Source: Gnetum montanum | Taxonomy: Eukaryota; Streptophyta; Gnetopsida; Gnetales; Gnetaceae | Assembly: GCA_015680685.1 (NCBI GenBank) | Contig: MNCI01023742.1 | Span: forward strand, 168,489-232,488 | Length of the DNA: 64,000 nucleotides | Direction of reading: 5' to 3' | In this document: positions 22,351 through 34,028 of the stretch, in pieces | How positions within the stretch are numbered: position 1 is the stretch's first letter | Layout: each line of letters begins with the position of its first letter | The notes under the pieces: model-generated | What the model was told of the DNA's origin: nothing | Database searches by the model: none | The model's input: only the letters and a program-made list of their open reading frames with translations | Translations under genes and position numbers: made by a program

Positions 22351-24251
22351 TTAAGGTGGTACTTTGATAGCAAATGGAGGCCTCTTACTTATGGAGGCCA
22401 AGGGGATCCTTGCCTTGTTAGGAGGCGTGCAGATCACAAACGGTTGTTGCATAGGTTTAGACTTACCACCTATGCTGATGGAGTTTATGAAATAGGGTGC
22501 ATCATCTATTTTGGATCGACTTTCTACATCAAGCACTAGTTGGCCCCATTCTATCATTCTTTGCAGGTCATCTTGCAAAGCACGATAATTGCATGTACTA
22601 TGACCAAACAATTGGTGGTAATGATAGTATTGATCTAGTTGAAAATGTTGTGGGACTTGGGGATTATTTAGTACTACTAAGGTAGGGTTCCTTAGTAGTT
22701 CACAATACCTATCATGTTTTTGGTGGGTAATCTCCGATACATGTTTGTATTGGATTCGCTTGGCTTTCAAGAGTTCCTCCAGTAGTTTAAAGGGTTCCAT
22801 CGTTAGCAATGTATATTCTAAGTGATCCTTGTACTAAAAGTTGGGCCTTAGGGTAGCCCTTGCTAATGTAGGTGAGCTGATAGTAGAGTTGGTAGCTTTG
22901 TTAGCTAGGGCCTCAGCCTGCTTGGCTTTCAAGCCTTGGTCAATTACTTTTGTGCTTGTGGCCACTACTACCACTATTACATTTTATTGGCATACATGTT
23001 GATTTTTGTTGGCCACGTAGGCTAGGTCATTGCTAGTTTGCACTACCTCCTCTATGCTCTTTGTTTGGGCAAAGGCTTGGCTAAGAGACTTTGGAGCTAG
23101 GTAATACAATTTGGACTTGATGAAGTCATTTACTGCACTCTTGAAGATGTCCAATAGGTGCATCTCTGCTAGGGGTTTATGTGTTTCACTCAACATAGCA
23201 TTCTAGCATTGGAGGAATTTTGGCATGGGCTCTAGGATCCCCTACTTGACCTACATGATCTGGTCAAGGGTTACTTCAAGCCTTAGTTTTACTTGAAGCA
23301 TGTGATAAACTAGCTTATGAGATCCTCCAAAGAAGATATTTAGGCTTTAGATAGTGTGTGATACTAGTCTAAGGCCTTGCTAGTGAGTGACATGGGGAAC
23401 ATGCACATGATGGCATGTGGCCAAGCCTAAAGGAGTAGGCACTCAGATAGAAATGTGGCCAAGTGTGCATTGGGGTTCACTTCACCATTGTACTTGATGA
23501 GTTGAGGTAGTTGGGTGCCAATTGGAAGAGTCAGGGGTGGGACTATAGGACTTATGGGATCATCTCAATAGAATTTCAGCACCTTGATGGTTTTAGAGGA
23601 GGTAGCTTTAAGTTCATTGATCTCCTCCATCAAACTTTGTATTAGCTAGAATGCTTGATCCAAGCTTGGGGATGTGCTAGCTGGTTACATTGGCTAGGCT
23701 TGTGTTGGTTGCATAGTGTAGGGTTAGATTGTTGATTGTGAAGTTTTCCAGTTTAACATTGTAGCAGATGGGCATTTCTAGTTTAACATCGTAGTGGACA
23801 GGCATTGCCAGTTTAACTTCATAGTGGATGAGATTTGCTAGTTTAATTTCATAGAAGATACGTTTAGTTGATGTGTTGACTGAGAGATGGACACAGTGAC
23901 TGAGGTAGGCCACACACGAGTGGATTGGACGGATGCCTTGGACACTAATGAGACAAGTGGGATGTAGGATGCCTGAGTTGTCTGGGGTTGAGGGGTTGCC
24001 CTTGCATGAGCATAGGGTTGGTCAAATGTAGTGGTCACTTGCAAGGAAGGCTAAATTTTCATTATCACCATCTCGGAGAGGATGGGTGGACTAAACCAAG
24101 CAGAGACTATACTAGGGAGCCATTGTTGGAAGATAATGTAGAGGGGGCTCTTGTGTTTGGAGAAAGCTTCAAACTCATCTTCCTCCTCCTGTGAGGCTTC
24201 CTTGTACATTGTCCCTGCATCATTCTTGTTTACAAAGATTAGTTGGGACAA
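22351..24251 (-). pseudogene. gag of the nested element
   Basis: Minus strand. Possible start near 24251; a first part rich in Glu and Ser (near 24060-24200); a 30-bp repeat region (23748-23867); then capsid words YNGEVNPNAHLATF and FPMSLTSKALD (23350-23500), then KPLAEMHLLDIFKSAVN and KLYYLAPKSLSQAFAQTKS (22984-23170). This fits the Retrotrans_gag family. Near 22590-22650 YHYHQLFGHSTCNYRAL is a decayed CCHC zinc knuckle (first Cys replaced). Gag forms the particle that packages element RNA. Several frameshifts and stops break it. Confidence 0.7.
23748..23867. repeat. 30-bp tandem repeat, four units, inside gag
   Basis: Units start at 23748, 23778, 23808 and 23838 with core CTAGTTTAACATCGTAGTGG. 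On the minus strand they encode ten-residue units of the form HYEVKLAMPV, in frame. Confidence 0.8.
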
Positions 24252-24488
24252 CAGCTGGTGGTAGGACTCTATGAGTGGAATTATGTTGAAAAAGGTAGGG
24301 TTGTACTCTTTTCCATCCCAATCAACTCATTCATAATTTTGTTTTGCCTCTAGGTTGAGATGATCTACTAGTAATCCTACTAAGTGTAAAATTGTAGAAA
24401 AATAGCTAAGTATGGAAATGTAGGAAAAATAACTATGAAAATGTTAAAAAAATGCTAAGTATGAAAGCTACTAAAAATGGCTAACTCT

Positions 24489-24600
24489 GGTGCTATGCTA
24501 GAGCTTGTTATGCTTACTATGCTAGAGCTTGCCACGCATACTCACTATGCTAGAGCTTGTCACGCTCACTATGTTGGAGCTTGCCATGCTCAGTAGGGAG
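24489..24600. repeat. Tandem repeat in leader of nested element
   Basis: Four degenerate units of about 27-29 bp built on CTATGCTAGAGCTTG followed by YCACGCTCA-like sequence. Confidence 0.65.
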
Positions 24601-24690
24601 CTTGCTAAGCTATGAGAACTTGTTAGTTTCTCTAGAGCATCTAGATTTTTGTCTAAGTTCCAATCAAGAAATGTAGAAGGAAATGATGAG

Positions 24691-24708
24691 GCCCTCCTTC
24701 TAGCACCA
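24691..24708 (-). other. Primer binding site of nested element
   Basis: Minus strand reads TGGTGCTAGAAGGAGGGC. The start of another gypsy element at 62522 has TGGCACTAGAAGGAGGGC in the same place, which supports both. Which tRNA is used I cannot say. Confidence 0.6.
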
Positions 24709-24713
24709 AAAAA

Positions 24714-26398
24714 TATAATGTTCAAAAACATTAGTGGGTGAAACACTAAGAGGTTCGTGGGTGTATAGCTTGACTCCAAATCTATGTGAGGGCTATGTTG
24801 GGAAATGAAAACAAGGTGCCCTAAATGGTCTTGTCAATCAGATAGGGACTTACGTGGTGTTAAAATGACTATGTGTGAGAAGGGTTTATTTTGCATTATA
24901 CATGGACATCAATATTGGCTAAGCTAGAGTGTAGTAGGATGTCCGAACCTAAGAACAATAATGTAAATGTGCAAATACAAATGAAAAAATGAGAAAATAT
25001 AAGTGTTATACTGAATACCAAAGAGGAATTCTTGAGAAAGGTAATAGAATTTGAAAGCATAAGTGCACCACCCCAAAAGGGGGAGCATAGCTAATTTGAA
25101 AAGGGCCTCAAAAGGTACACAATGTACAATAGGTGCAATGGGAGCACAATCACAGTCTCAGTTATGTCGAGTTGTGAAGTTTGGTGCTTGCTATGATGAA
25201 CTATACCTACCAAGTTGGTTTCCATAGTGTACTATGCAATGTTCTACAAGGCTGCAATAGGGTTGTGGTGTACCATGTAGTGCAAGGTTGCAATAGGGTC
25301 ATAGTGTACCATGCGATGTAGGACTACCTCTATACCAATGTGGTGTGCTGTAGGTCCCATTCGTCCATAGAGCTAAGTGCCAAGATGCCAAAGTGCCAAA
25401 ATGAAAGTGGAAACTGTCCAATAGATGAAAAATGGAAGCCAACCCCTTGAAATGTTGGGGAAAAAGGGTATTAATAGGGCTAGGGTTACCCAAAAATGTG
25501 GATCAGATGCCATGTAGTAGTCTAGTAGGTAGGACTACAAGAAAAATTTAGAAAATTATTTAAGTCCAGAGGTGACTGAAAAAAGTTCAAAAGTTTTCTA
25601 ATTTTGGCTTCTACGCTTGTCTCATGTTACATGCGGGACATAAGACACCCTCTACTATGCTTGTTCCATATTACGTGTGGGACACAAGACACTGGCTACT
25701 ATGTTTGTCATGATTGCTACACTCTAGAGCATAGATAAAATTTTGGGCAAATAGGGAGTGTAGGCAAAATGTCAATTGCAAATCTTGGTTACCAGAGGAA
25801 TGTTGGAGTTGAGACAAAGGTTGATGCTAACTTCTAAAGGCTTTTGGAGACTGTTATAGGCTTTCCTCTAGTGTCAAGCTAGTTATACTCTAGAGCATAA
25901 CATAACACTTAGTGGAAATTTGAAAAATTTTAATATTTCATATTGGTTACATTGGCTACATCGAGAGTGTAGTAGGGACACTTAGCCAAATTTTGATGAA
26001 ATATGCAGTCTTCCTTCATGGCATGCTAGCTATGCCTAGGGGCGTAGCAGGATAGGTAGCCTTGGAGGTTGGAAAATGTGCCAAATGTGTCTTGTATGTC
26101 AAGCTAGCTTGATATATTCTTGTCCAACACTTAGGCAAAACTAGGCACTTGAACCTATGTCATACTGGCTATGCTCTAGAGCATAGCACCAACACTTAGA
26201 AAAAATTTGTCAAGTTTTGACACTTAGACAAATTTGCAAAAAGTTCCATCATTCTGACACATAGAAAAATTTTGCAAATCTAGCAATTCAAGCTGACTAC
26301 ACTCAACACTTAGAAAAATTTGGGCAAAGTGCTAGCATTTTGACACTTAGCCAAATTTGTAGTTGAGATACTGTGACCTAAAATTTTGTAGTATTTCA
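24714..26398 (-). repeat. 5' LTR of nested element
   Basis: Full-length version, about 1.7 kb, of the repeat at 18619. Ends TTTCA at 26398; the low end (TATAATG) lies 5 bases from the primer binding site. Contains the perfect palindrome GCTATGCTCTAGAGCATAGC near 26167. Confidence 0.78.
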
Positions 26399-28260
26399 GG
26401 TGCCTCAATAGTATCAAGTGGTATATACTCATCTTGATGAGTATATATCCAATTTCACCTTCATCCTACATTGGGATGAATAGCAAAAGTGATGTGACAT
26501 GGAGGGTAACGTCATGTTACCACTTGATTAATCCCTTTCTGCATTGCTCTAACAATACTTATATGATGGGGTCTCTAGGAAGTTCATGCTGAGTATGTTG
26601 TACAAGGTATTGATGTTATGGATTATCGACCCACTAAGGCACAACCTCTACAAGATTAATAGCTAAAACAACATCATGAATCTATGAAGGGAAAATGATT
26701 TTATGATTCCCCATTCCTATTGTACAAAAATGAACATGGGAAACCCTTCTTTGGGTGTCTTCTATTCAGTGAGATCCATCTCTTCGACTTTGGTGAAGGA
26801 GGTTAAAACTAGAGTCTATAATCCACTATTCACAATCCTAGTTCTAGCAAGAATGGATCCAATGACAAAGAAGGATCTTAAGGGGCAAGTCAAGGTAAGG
26901 ATGCAAACAAGAAATAAGATCATGGTCATGGTCATGATTAGCATAGAGGTGGTAGCAAGAAGCATGATGGTCCTAGTCCTCCTTCTTCTTCACCTTAATC
27001 ATCATCATCATCTTCTTCTAGCTTTGACCACAACCATAGGAGGTAAGGCTGTGATGGAAGTGACCAAAATGACCAATGAGACCAAAATGATCAAAGGGAC
27101 CATCAGGCAAGGCAAGATCAAGACATAGATATTCAAGAATGGCATACTTCCATAAATGAAGGGGTAGTAGAGGGCATCATAGGCACCATAATCATGGTCT
27201 CAATGAGCTTTTTTTTACTACCTAAAGTATGCTTAATATTGTAAAGGTAATACGAATTCCAATAAGACACATGAAGGATAGTCAGATCAAAAGGCTAGAT
27301 ATGAACAATATTTCTAGGTTCAAAAGGAAACATAACTCTGATCCACAAAATAATCTGCAAGCTTTTCAATATGCATGTGCCTTGCAAAATATAGAGAATG
27401 AGTGGCAAAATATTAAGTTCTTTTCAAGGACACTCATTAAAGAAGTAGAAAACTAGTACCAGTTCTTAGAACCAAAGTCTATTAGATGATGGAGTACCAT
27501 GCTTGAATTGTTCAATGACAAATATCAAACATACACCAAAGTGCCCAACTTGAAAAGGTAAATCCAAGGAAAAAAACAAGGAACACATAAACCCATGGAT
27601 GTTGCCATTGGTCGATACTATTCCTTAATGCACATATGTCCTAGCCATGATTATTCCTAACTAGACCAACTTTGCCACATTGTAAATGGGCTTCGATCAG
27701 AAACAAGAAGAACCCATAGTGTCTATGCCCAAGGACAACTACTAGAATTAAGTGCCCATCAAATCCAAAGATTGATCAAGTAGATAGCTAAAGAGGAAGG
27801 TGAATTAAGAAAAAGCAAAAGTGTAGAAGAATATAATCATGATCCTTCCATTCATAAGAGGGAGGTTCAATTTTGTGACAGTAAAATTAAGAAAGAATCC
27901 ACACCTAATGAGGTGGTGAATAAAAAAACCTTGCCACTCCAAAAATTTTAATCTAAAATTATAGCCAAGGTTGATTAGTTATGAAACTTCATGAATGGTA
28001 GATTTCAAGCTATCCTAAAAGTTGTTGAAGAGTCCATAGAACAAGGTAGTGATCATGAGTGCAAGAGGTGCAAGGAAATTGAATGTGCCTATCAAAAGGA
28101 TAAGGGAAATATTTCTACAATAGAAGAAGTTACAGAAAGAAAATTAGATAATGATAGTGGATGTGATGTCTACTAGTATGAACATCCTAATGGATGTTGT
28201 CCCATAGTGTCACACTTATAGGATTATGGGTTGTATGATTTGCATCCATAACTAACACAA
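26399..28260 (+). pseudogene. gag of copy B, main part
   Basis: Continues the gag start cut at 18618. Words VVYTHLDEYISNF (near 26420), YRPTKAQ (near 26630), a His/Ser-rich stretch (26930-27010), then capsid: ALQNIENEWQNIKFF (near 27391), WSTMLELFNDKYQTY (near 27491), VAIGRYYSLMHICPSHDYS (near 27605), GLRSETRRTHSVYAQGQLL (near 27691) and LSAHQIQRLIKQ (near 27751). Typical Retrotrans_gag order. The region near 28050-28130 (CKRCKEIECAY) may be the remains of a nucleic-acid-binding part. Frame changes between 26700 and 27229 and scattered TAG/TAA stops. Confidence 0.72.
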
Positions 28261-28883
28261 AGGTAAACATTGAGAAGATTACCTTATCTTCAAGGTAATT
28301 TTATGCAATTCCACAAGCAATAGTAATATTATCTAAGCAGAACTCCACCACAACCATATGAGCAATATCAATAGTGGAAGCATCCATAGTCATGGGTACT
28401 AACACCACCAAGGAAACAATACCCTTATAGATAACCTAATCCATATGGGTACTATGTTTAGCAACCCTTGTCTCCACATGATCCCTTTAATCATGTTTCT
28501 ACTTTCAATCTTACTACCACCCTTCTGATTATTATTGAACATATTCTCCACATGAAAGAAGGGATGCCACCTTTGATCCTTATCCTCATCCTATCCATGT
28601 ACATGTTCATCCTCTAGCTACATATCTACCACTTACTCCACTTATGTAGGGTGAAGTACCAGCTCAATTGCAACAATGCAATGCTACTAGGGCCATTAAT
28701 CTACAACTAGTTCATCAACCAAGTGGGTTGAATACTTGATCAAAGAAAAGACCTTTCTTTGGATCTTGTAATCCACCTAAGCCCTTAAATACACCTATAG
28801 TTAAAAACCTTGTCCCTCCATCTTCCTCTGTATCAAATTTCTTCTAGTCCCCTTCAAACCAAACACTACCTAAGATCCTTATT
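28261..28883 (+). other. Gln/Pro/Tyr-rich gag-protease linker of copy B
   Basis: Decoded in frame the segment is rich in Gln, Tyr and Pro (PPQPYEQYQ near 28341, matching PPxPYEQYQ at 42947 in copy C). No known domain. Confidence 0.45.
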
Positions 28884-29350
28884 ATGATGTTTAATCACAC
28901 TGTATTTGATTGGATTTGAGTTGGAAACCTTCCCAGAAATTTAGTAGATCCTAGAAGTCCTTTGATTTATTTATAGATTACTAGGAATGAATTGTGCAAG
29001 GATTTTCTCGATTTAGGTTCTGGTTTTAATTTAAGTTTTCATGAGATATATACTACATGAAACCTACCTCCTCTCAAAAAGAGCAATATCAAATTAGAAT
29101 TGGCAAACTGGTCCATCACTATTTTATTGGGACTATTAGAAGACATTGTGAACGCTATCTATGGGTGATCTTATCTTGCTAATTTCCTAGTGATCAAGAT
29201 GGAGAACTGCAAAGGGGATTTTCCAATCATCATGGGAAGGACATGGCTTAGCACCATTGATATAGGAATTGGCACTAGAGATCTTTCCCTAGAAATGTCT
29301 CAAGAAAATGCATTTAGAAAAATCAAGAAGAAGCGAGTTCTATGAATCAT
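28884..29350 (+). pseudogene. Aspartic protease of copy B
   Basis: Active-site region FLDLGSGFNLS near 29005-29040 (expected DxG[SA]), followed by LPPLKKSNIKLELA and the second conserved block DFPIIMGRTWLS near 29218-29255. The same blocks occur in copy C. Cleaves gag-pol. In frame with the RT downstream, so pol was one continuous frame. Confidence 0.75.
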
Positions 29351-29528
29351 GTACAACAATACAGGGTGCTATTTTTTGCAAAAAATTTGGGTAGTGAAAC
29401 AAGCATCTATCTGTACATGCAGGTAGTGTGCACTAGAAGCAAAAATTCAAACATGTCTGTACGTAGCAGCCATAAAATAGGATGGCACCTAGTGGCTGAC
29501 CACTGATTTTGAGAGCAGCACACTTTGT

Positions 29529-31130
29529 ATGAAATTAACTATGAGCCTGACATGTATATATGTTGTAGGCATGGATGAACTAGAACTAGTTCATCACCAA
29601 CTATTTGATGATGCAAATGATAATACCTATTGGAAAGACTTGAAAATTCCTAAAAATTTTAAGCAAGAGCCCCTTGAACTAAAAGTGCTACCAGCCAGCA
29701 TGAAATATGTGTTCTTAAAAAATGGAAAATCAATCATAATCAATGCAAATCTTTCCCCAGAGTAAAAAAAGATGCTATTAAATGTGACTGAAAAATGGTT
29801 AGTAGCTTTTGCTTAGTCATATCTTAAACTCACAAGGATTGATCCTAGGATATGCTAGTATTGCATCTACATTGATCTAGCCATGAAGCCAAAGAGAAAG
29901 CCATAGAGGCAGTTGAACCCCAAACTCAAATAGATCATCACAAATGAAATCAAACAACTCCTCAAGGCAAGGTTCATTTATTCCATTGTGGATAGTAAGT
30001 GGGTTAGTCCACTCATGATTGTGCCAAAGAAATGTGGTAAGTGGTAGGTTTGCATTGATTTTTAGCTAGTGAATATGGCAACATTTAAGAACTATTTTCC
30101 ATTTTTATTTGTTGATCAGGTGTTAGAAACAATATCTGGACATTGCTACTATAGTTTTCTAGATGATTATAGTGGCTATGACCAAATTCAAATTTTTCTA
30201 GAGGATTAGGCTAAGACAACATTCATGAGTCCTTGGGGGACTTTTTCATATCGCAAGATGCCTTTAGGTCTATGTAATTCCCTTGCAAAATTTCAATGCC
30301 TGGTTCTAAGCATTTTTCAATAGAAAATTGGAAGTGGTGTGGAAGCCTTAATGAATGATTTCTCCACTTATGAAGCCACATTTGAGCAAGTGCTAAAATA
30401 ATGTGTTGAAACCAACTTGTGGCTCAATTGACAAAAGAGTTATTTAATGATCTAGGAAGGTGTTGTATTATGGCATAGAATATCATAAGTAGGAATTAAG
30501 GTAGACCCTAAGAAAATCAGGGTCATCCAAGGAATAGCCCAACAACTAGAAACTATCAAAGATGTTTGATCATTCCTTGGACATGTTGACTACTACCAGT
30601 GATTCATAGAGAATTTCTCTAATATCTCAAAGTCGTTAGTGGAACTAACAAAGAAATATGTTCCATTTGATTGGATAGAAAAATGTGAAAAATCATTCTA
30701 AGAGCTAAAAGAGAAACTTGTAGAAAATCCAATCCTATAAGCACCTAACTAGTATAGACCATTTTATGTCATGATGGATGCATCAAATTATGCCTTGGGA
30801 GTTGTGCTTATGCAAATGGATGATAAGAAACATCCATACTATATCCACTACACTAGTTGAAGCATTGTGGGTGCATAATTGAACTACATCATCACAGAAA
30901 AGAATTGATAGTACTGGTGTTTTCTCTAGGAATATTAAGCATTATATGCTTGGATACAAGGTTTTTGTGCACATAGACCATAGTGCCATCCACTTTTTGA
31001 TGAAAAAACCAATGATGAGCCCCCGTGTCATACGATGGCTGGTGATCTTGTAGGAATTTGATCTTATGATGGTAGATTGAAAAGGCACTAAGAATGTGGT
31101 ATCTAATCACTTTTCTCAGTTACAATGGAA
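29529..31130 (+). pseudogene. RT and first RNase H of copy B pol
   Basis: Linker MDELELVHHQLFDDAND (near 29572), RT start IDPRIC (near 29839), SKWVSPLMIVPKK (near 29995), DDYSGYDQIQI (near 30163), GLCNSLAKFQ (near 30267). The active-site box reads LMNDF (near 30350), so the first catalytic Asp is Asn. RNase H: FYVMMDASNYALGVVL near 30763-30810, MDDKKHPYYIHYTS near 30818-30856, and DHSAIHFLM-like word near 30970. About ten stops, mostly TAG or TAA. Catalytically dead by at least the N in the box. Confidence 0.8.
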
Positions 31131-32115
31131 CAATAAAAAGGAAGAAAATCCACTATCTAATATGTTTCCTAATGAACTTCTCTTTGTTGAGGCTATAACT
31201 GAATAATTGCCTAATGAGCCTAAATGGTATGATGTCATTCTAACCTATCTTCACACCCAAGAGATACCATAAGTGTTGGACCATCAGAAAAAAAAAATAG
31301 TTTCTTCACCAGGTAGGACACTTCATAGAGATCAATGAACACCTCTGTAAGGTGTGCATTAATGACCTGGTTTGATGGTGTGTCCCTGATGCTGATCAAC
31401 TACATGTCCTCAAAGATTCTCATGAAGGTCCTTGTAGAGGGTACTATGATGGGAGATGCATGGCCATAAAAATCCTGATGGTAAGGTATTATTGGTCAAT
31501 AATATTCTAGGATTCTTACCAATATGTTAACTCTTGTAAATGATGCGAACAAGATGATGGAATAGTTGCTTGAATGGAGGAACCTCAACAATGGATTTAA
31601 CCACTAAAATCCTTCGACATCTAGGGCATTGATTTTATTGGTCCCATCATGCCCATGTTAAATGAAAATGTGTACATCATAGTTGCTATTTACTATTGTA
31701 TGAAATGAACAAAAGCAGTAGTTATCATTGACTATAGATCTTTTTTCATTGCTTAATTTTTACAACAAAATGTTGTAAATAGGTTTGGTATGACACGTGC
31801 ATTAATTTCTAATAATGGAACTTTATAAACACTACTTTTTAGAAGCTCATGCAATGCTTAGGGGTTGAACATAAACTCACAACACCCTACCACCCCTAAG
31901 CCAATGGTCAAGCTAAGGGTACCAATAGGAAAATCACAAGGGTTCTAACAAGAACTATTAATAAATATAGGAAATACTAGAGCACAAAATTCAACAATGC
32001 CCTTTAGGCCTACTACTCAACATGGAAACTTCCTATAGGTTACTCTTCTTATGATCTTGTGTATAGAAAATTACCAACTCTTCCTATTCATTTCAAGATT
32101 TATACACTTTCAACA
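31131..32115 (+). pseudogene. First integrase module of copy B, truncated
   Basis: Zinc-finger region (31380-31560), core IDFIGPIMPM near 31629-31660, FGMTRALISNNGT near 31786-31820 (second Asp now Asn), GVEHKLTTPYHP near 31863-31900, ANGQAKGTNRKI near 31900-31940 (Glu replaced). Ends with YRKLPTLPIHFKI near 32060-32100, then jumps directly into a second RNase H (KECENTFHSLK) near 32140. Confidence 0.75.
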
Positions 32116-33955
32116 ACTTATAAAGAAAGATGCTTTATTCATATAGATGAAGGAATGTGAAAATACATTCCATAGCCTCAAGTAGAAGCTTGTAGAGATT
32201 CCAATTCTACGAGCACATGATTGATCTAGAGCATTTTATATAATGATAGACACATCAAATTATGCCTTGGGAGCTATGCTTAGATAGTTGGATGACAAAA
32301 AATGTCCATAGTACATCCATTGTATAGGTCAAAGAATTATGGGTGCATAACTGAATCACATCACAATGGAGAAAGAACTAATGGTGGTGGTGTATGCTCT
32401 AGAGAAGTTCAAGCACTATGTGCTTGGATAAAAGGTGTTTGTAAACATTGACCATAGTGTCATTTAATTTCTTATGAATAAGCCAATGATGAGCCCTCAT
32501 ATTATACGATGACTATTGATCTTATAAGAGTTTGATCCTACAATGATAGATTGAAAGAGGATTAAGAATTTGATCATTGATCACTTGTCTTGGTTATAAT
32601 GAAATGACAAAGAGGAGGAGAGCCTGCTCTCTTACCAATGTTCTAATGAACTTCTCTTTGATAGTGCAATAAATGAACAAGTTCCCAAAAAATCAAAATG
32701 ATATGATGACATCCTCACTTATCTTTTTACTCAAGAGATGCCACAAGATCTAGACTATAAGAAGAAACAATAGTTTCTTCATCAAGCCAAACACTTCATG
32801 GAAATCAATCGATACCTGTGTAAGGTGTGCTTTGATGGTTTAGTTCATTGGTGTGTACCTAATGCTAATCAGTTATACATTCTCTATGATGCTCATGAGG
32901 ATATTTATGGGGGCCACTATGCTGGGAGACACATGATCATTAAGATCGTAATGACAAGGTATTATTGGCCAACCATCTTTAGGGATGCTCACCAATTTTT
33001 TTGCTCTTGTGAATGTTATTAATGAAATGGTGGAATGACTACTCAAATGGAGGAACCATAGTAGTGGATTCAACCACTAAAACCCTTTGACTAGGGCATC
33101 AACTTCATGGATTCCATCATGCCCATGTCAAATCAAATGGCATACATAATCATCACCATTAATTACTACATAAAATGGGTAGAAGCAACAACCATCATCA
33201 ACTGTATATCATCTACTATTGCGTAGTTCATACAAAAAAATTTTTGTAAATAGGTTTGGTATGCCACGTGCACTAATTTTTGACAATAGAACCCATTTTA
33301 TAGGTACTACCTCTATTAAGCTTATGCAACACTTGGGGTTTGAACATAAACTAATAATACCCTACCACCCTGAAGCGAACAATCAAGTAGAAGTTACTAA
33401 TAGGGAGATCATGAAGATCCTAACAAGAACTATTAGCAAATATAGGAGAGATTGGAGCAAAAAACTAAATGGTGCCCTCTAGGCATACCACTCAACATGA
33501 AAACTTCCTATGGGATACTCTCCCTATGAGCTAGTGTATGGAAAATTACTAATTCTACCTATCCAATCCAAGCTCTGTACACTTTCAATGATCTATGAAT
33601 TGGACCTTGACCTTAGTCTAGCATAAAAAAAATATTAATCAACTTGAATGTGCTAGATGAAAATCAATTGGTAACTCTATCCTTAAATGAAGTGCACAAT
33701 GCATTCAATAAACAATTCCATGACCTTAGGATAAGAAAAGTGAAATTTTAACCTAGATACAAGATCCTCTATTGGAACCCCATACATGTACCTCAACAAA
33801 CTAAGTTTTAAATTTTGTGAAAAAGGCCATAGATCATTTATGAAATCTTTCCTTTTGGAGCCACATTTATCTACAAACCTGAGAACCTGAATAAAAAGTA
33901 GCTAGTCAACACATAACAAGTCAAACCCTTCCATGAACCCAAGTAAGCCAGTGAA
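32116..33955 (+). pseudogene. Second RNase H-integrase module of copy B
   Basis: RNase H again: FYIMIDTSNYALGAML near 32236-32285, LDDKKCP, EKELMVVVYALEKFKHYVLG near 32372-32430. Zinc-finger part: FDGLVHWCVPNANQLYILYDAHEDIYGGHYAG... at 32830-32930, ending CSCECY. Integrase core: FGMPRALIFDNRTHF near 33256-33300 and NNQVEVTNREIMKIL near 33381-33425; the first Asp block reads GINFMD (Asn for Asp). C-terminal block LVYGKLLILPIQSKL-like near 33530-33580. It looks roughly four-fifths identical to the first module by eye, too diverged for a recent duplication. Confidence 0.78.
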
Positions 33956-34013
33956 AGCAATGCCTTAATGGATGGATGGCCATGCTTAATATTTTAGATC
34001 TCCTTCTTACAAC

Positions 34014-34028
34014 TTAGTTGTGGTGGAG
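34014..34028 (+). promoter_or_regulatory. Internal polypurine-like tract of copy B
   Basis: TTAGTTGTGGTGGAG, same position after pol as 2194 in copy A. Confidence 0.45.

Larger units (their letters stand above)
18619..26398 (-). mobile_element. Nested gypsy-type element with gag and no visible RT
   Basis: Two direct repeats of about 1.2 and 1.7 kb (18619-19841 and 24714-26398) flank an interior with a minus-strand gag and a primer binding site next to the right repeat, so it runs right to left. Flanking bases AGTGC (18614-18618) and GGTGC (26399-26403) look like a 5-bp target duplication with one change. The interior left of gag (19842-22350) is too short for a full pol (about 2.5 kb) and shows no RT or integrase words, so the element was probably non-autonomous. 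Confidence 0.75.

Noticed and set aside
21959-22539. + strand frames of 131 and 75 codons
   Set aside because: They are shadows opposite the minus-strand gag and linker of the nested element.
23748-23867. CRISPR-like or satellite array
   Set aside because: Units are directly adjacent without spacers, only four copies, in a plant retroelement gag.
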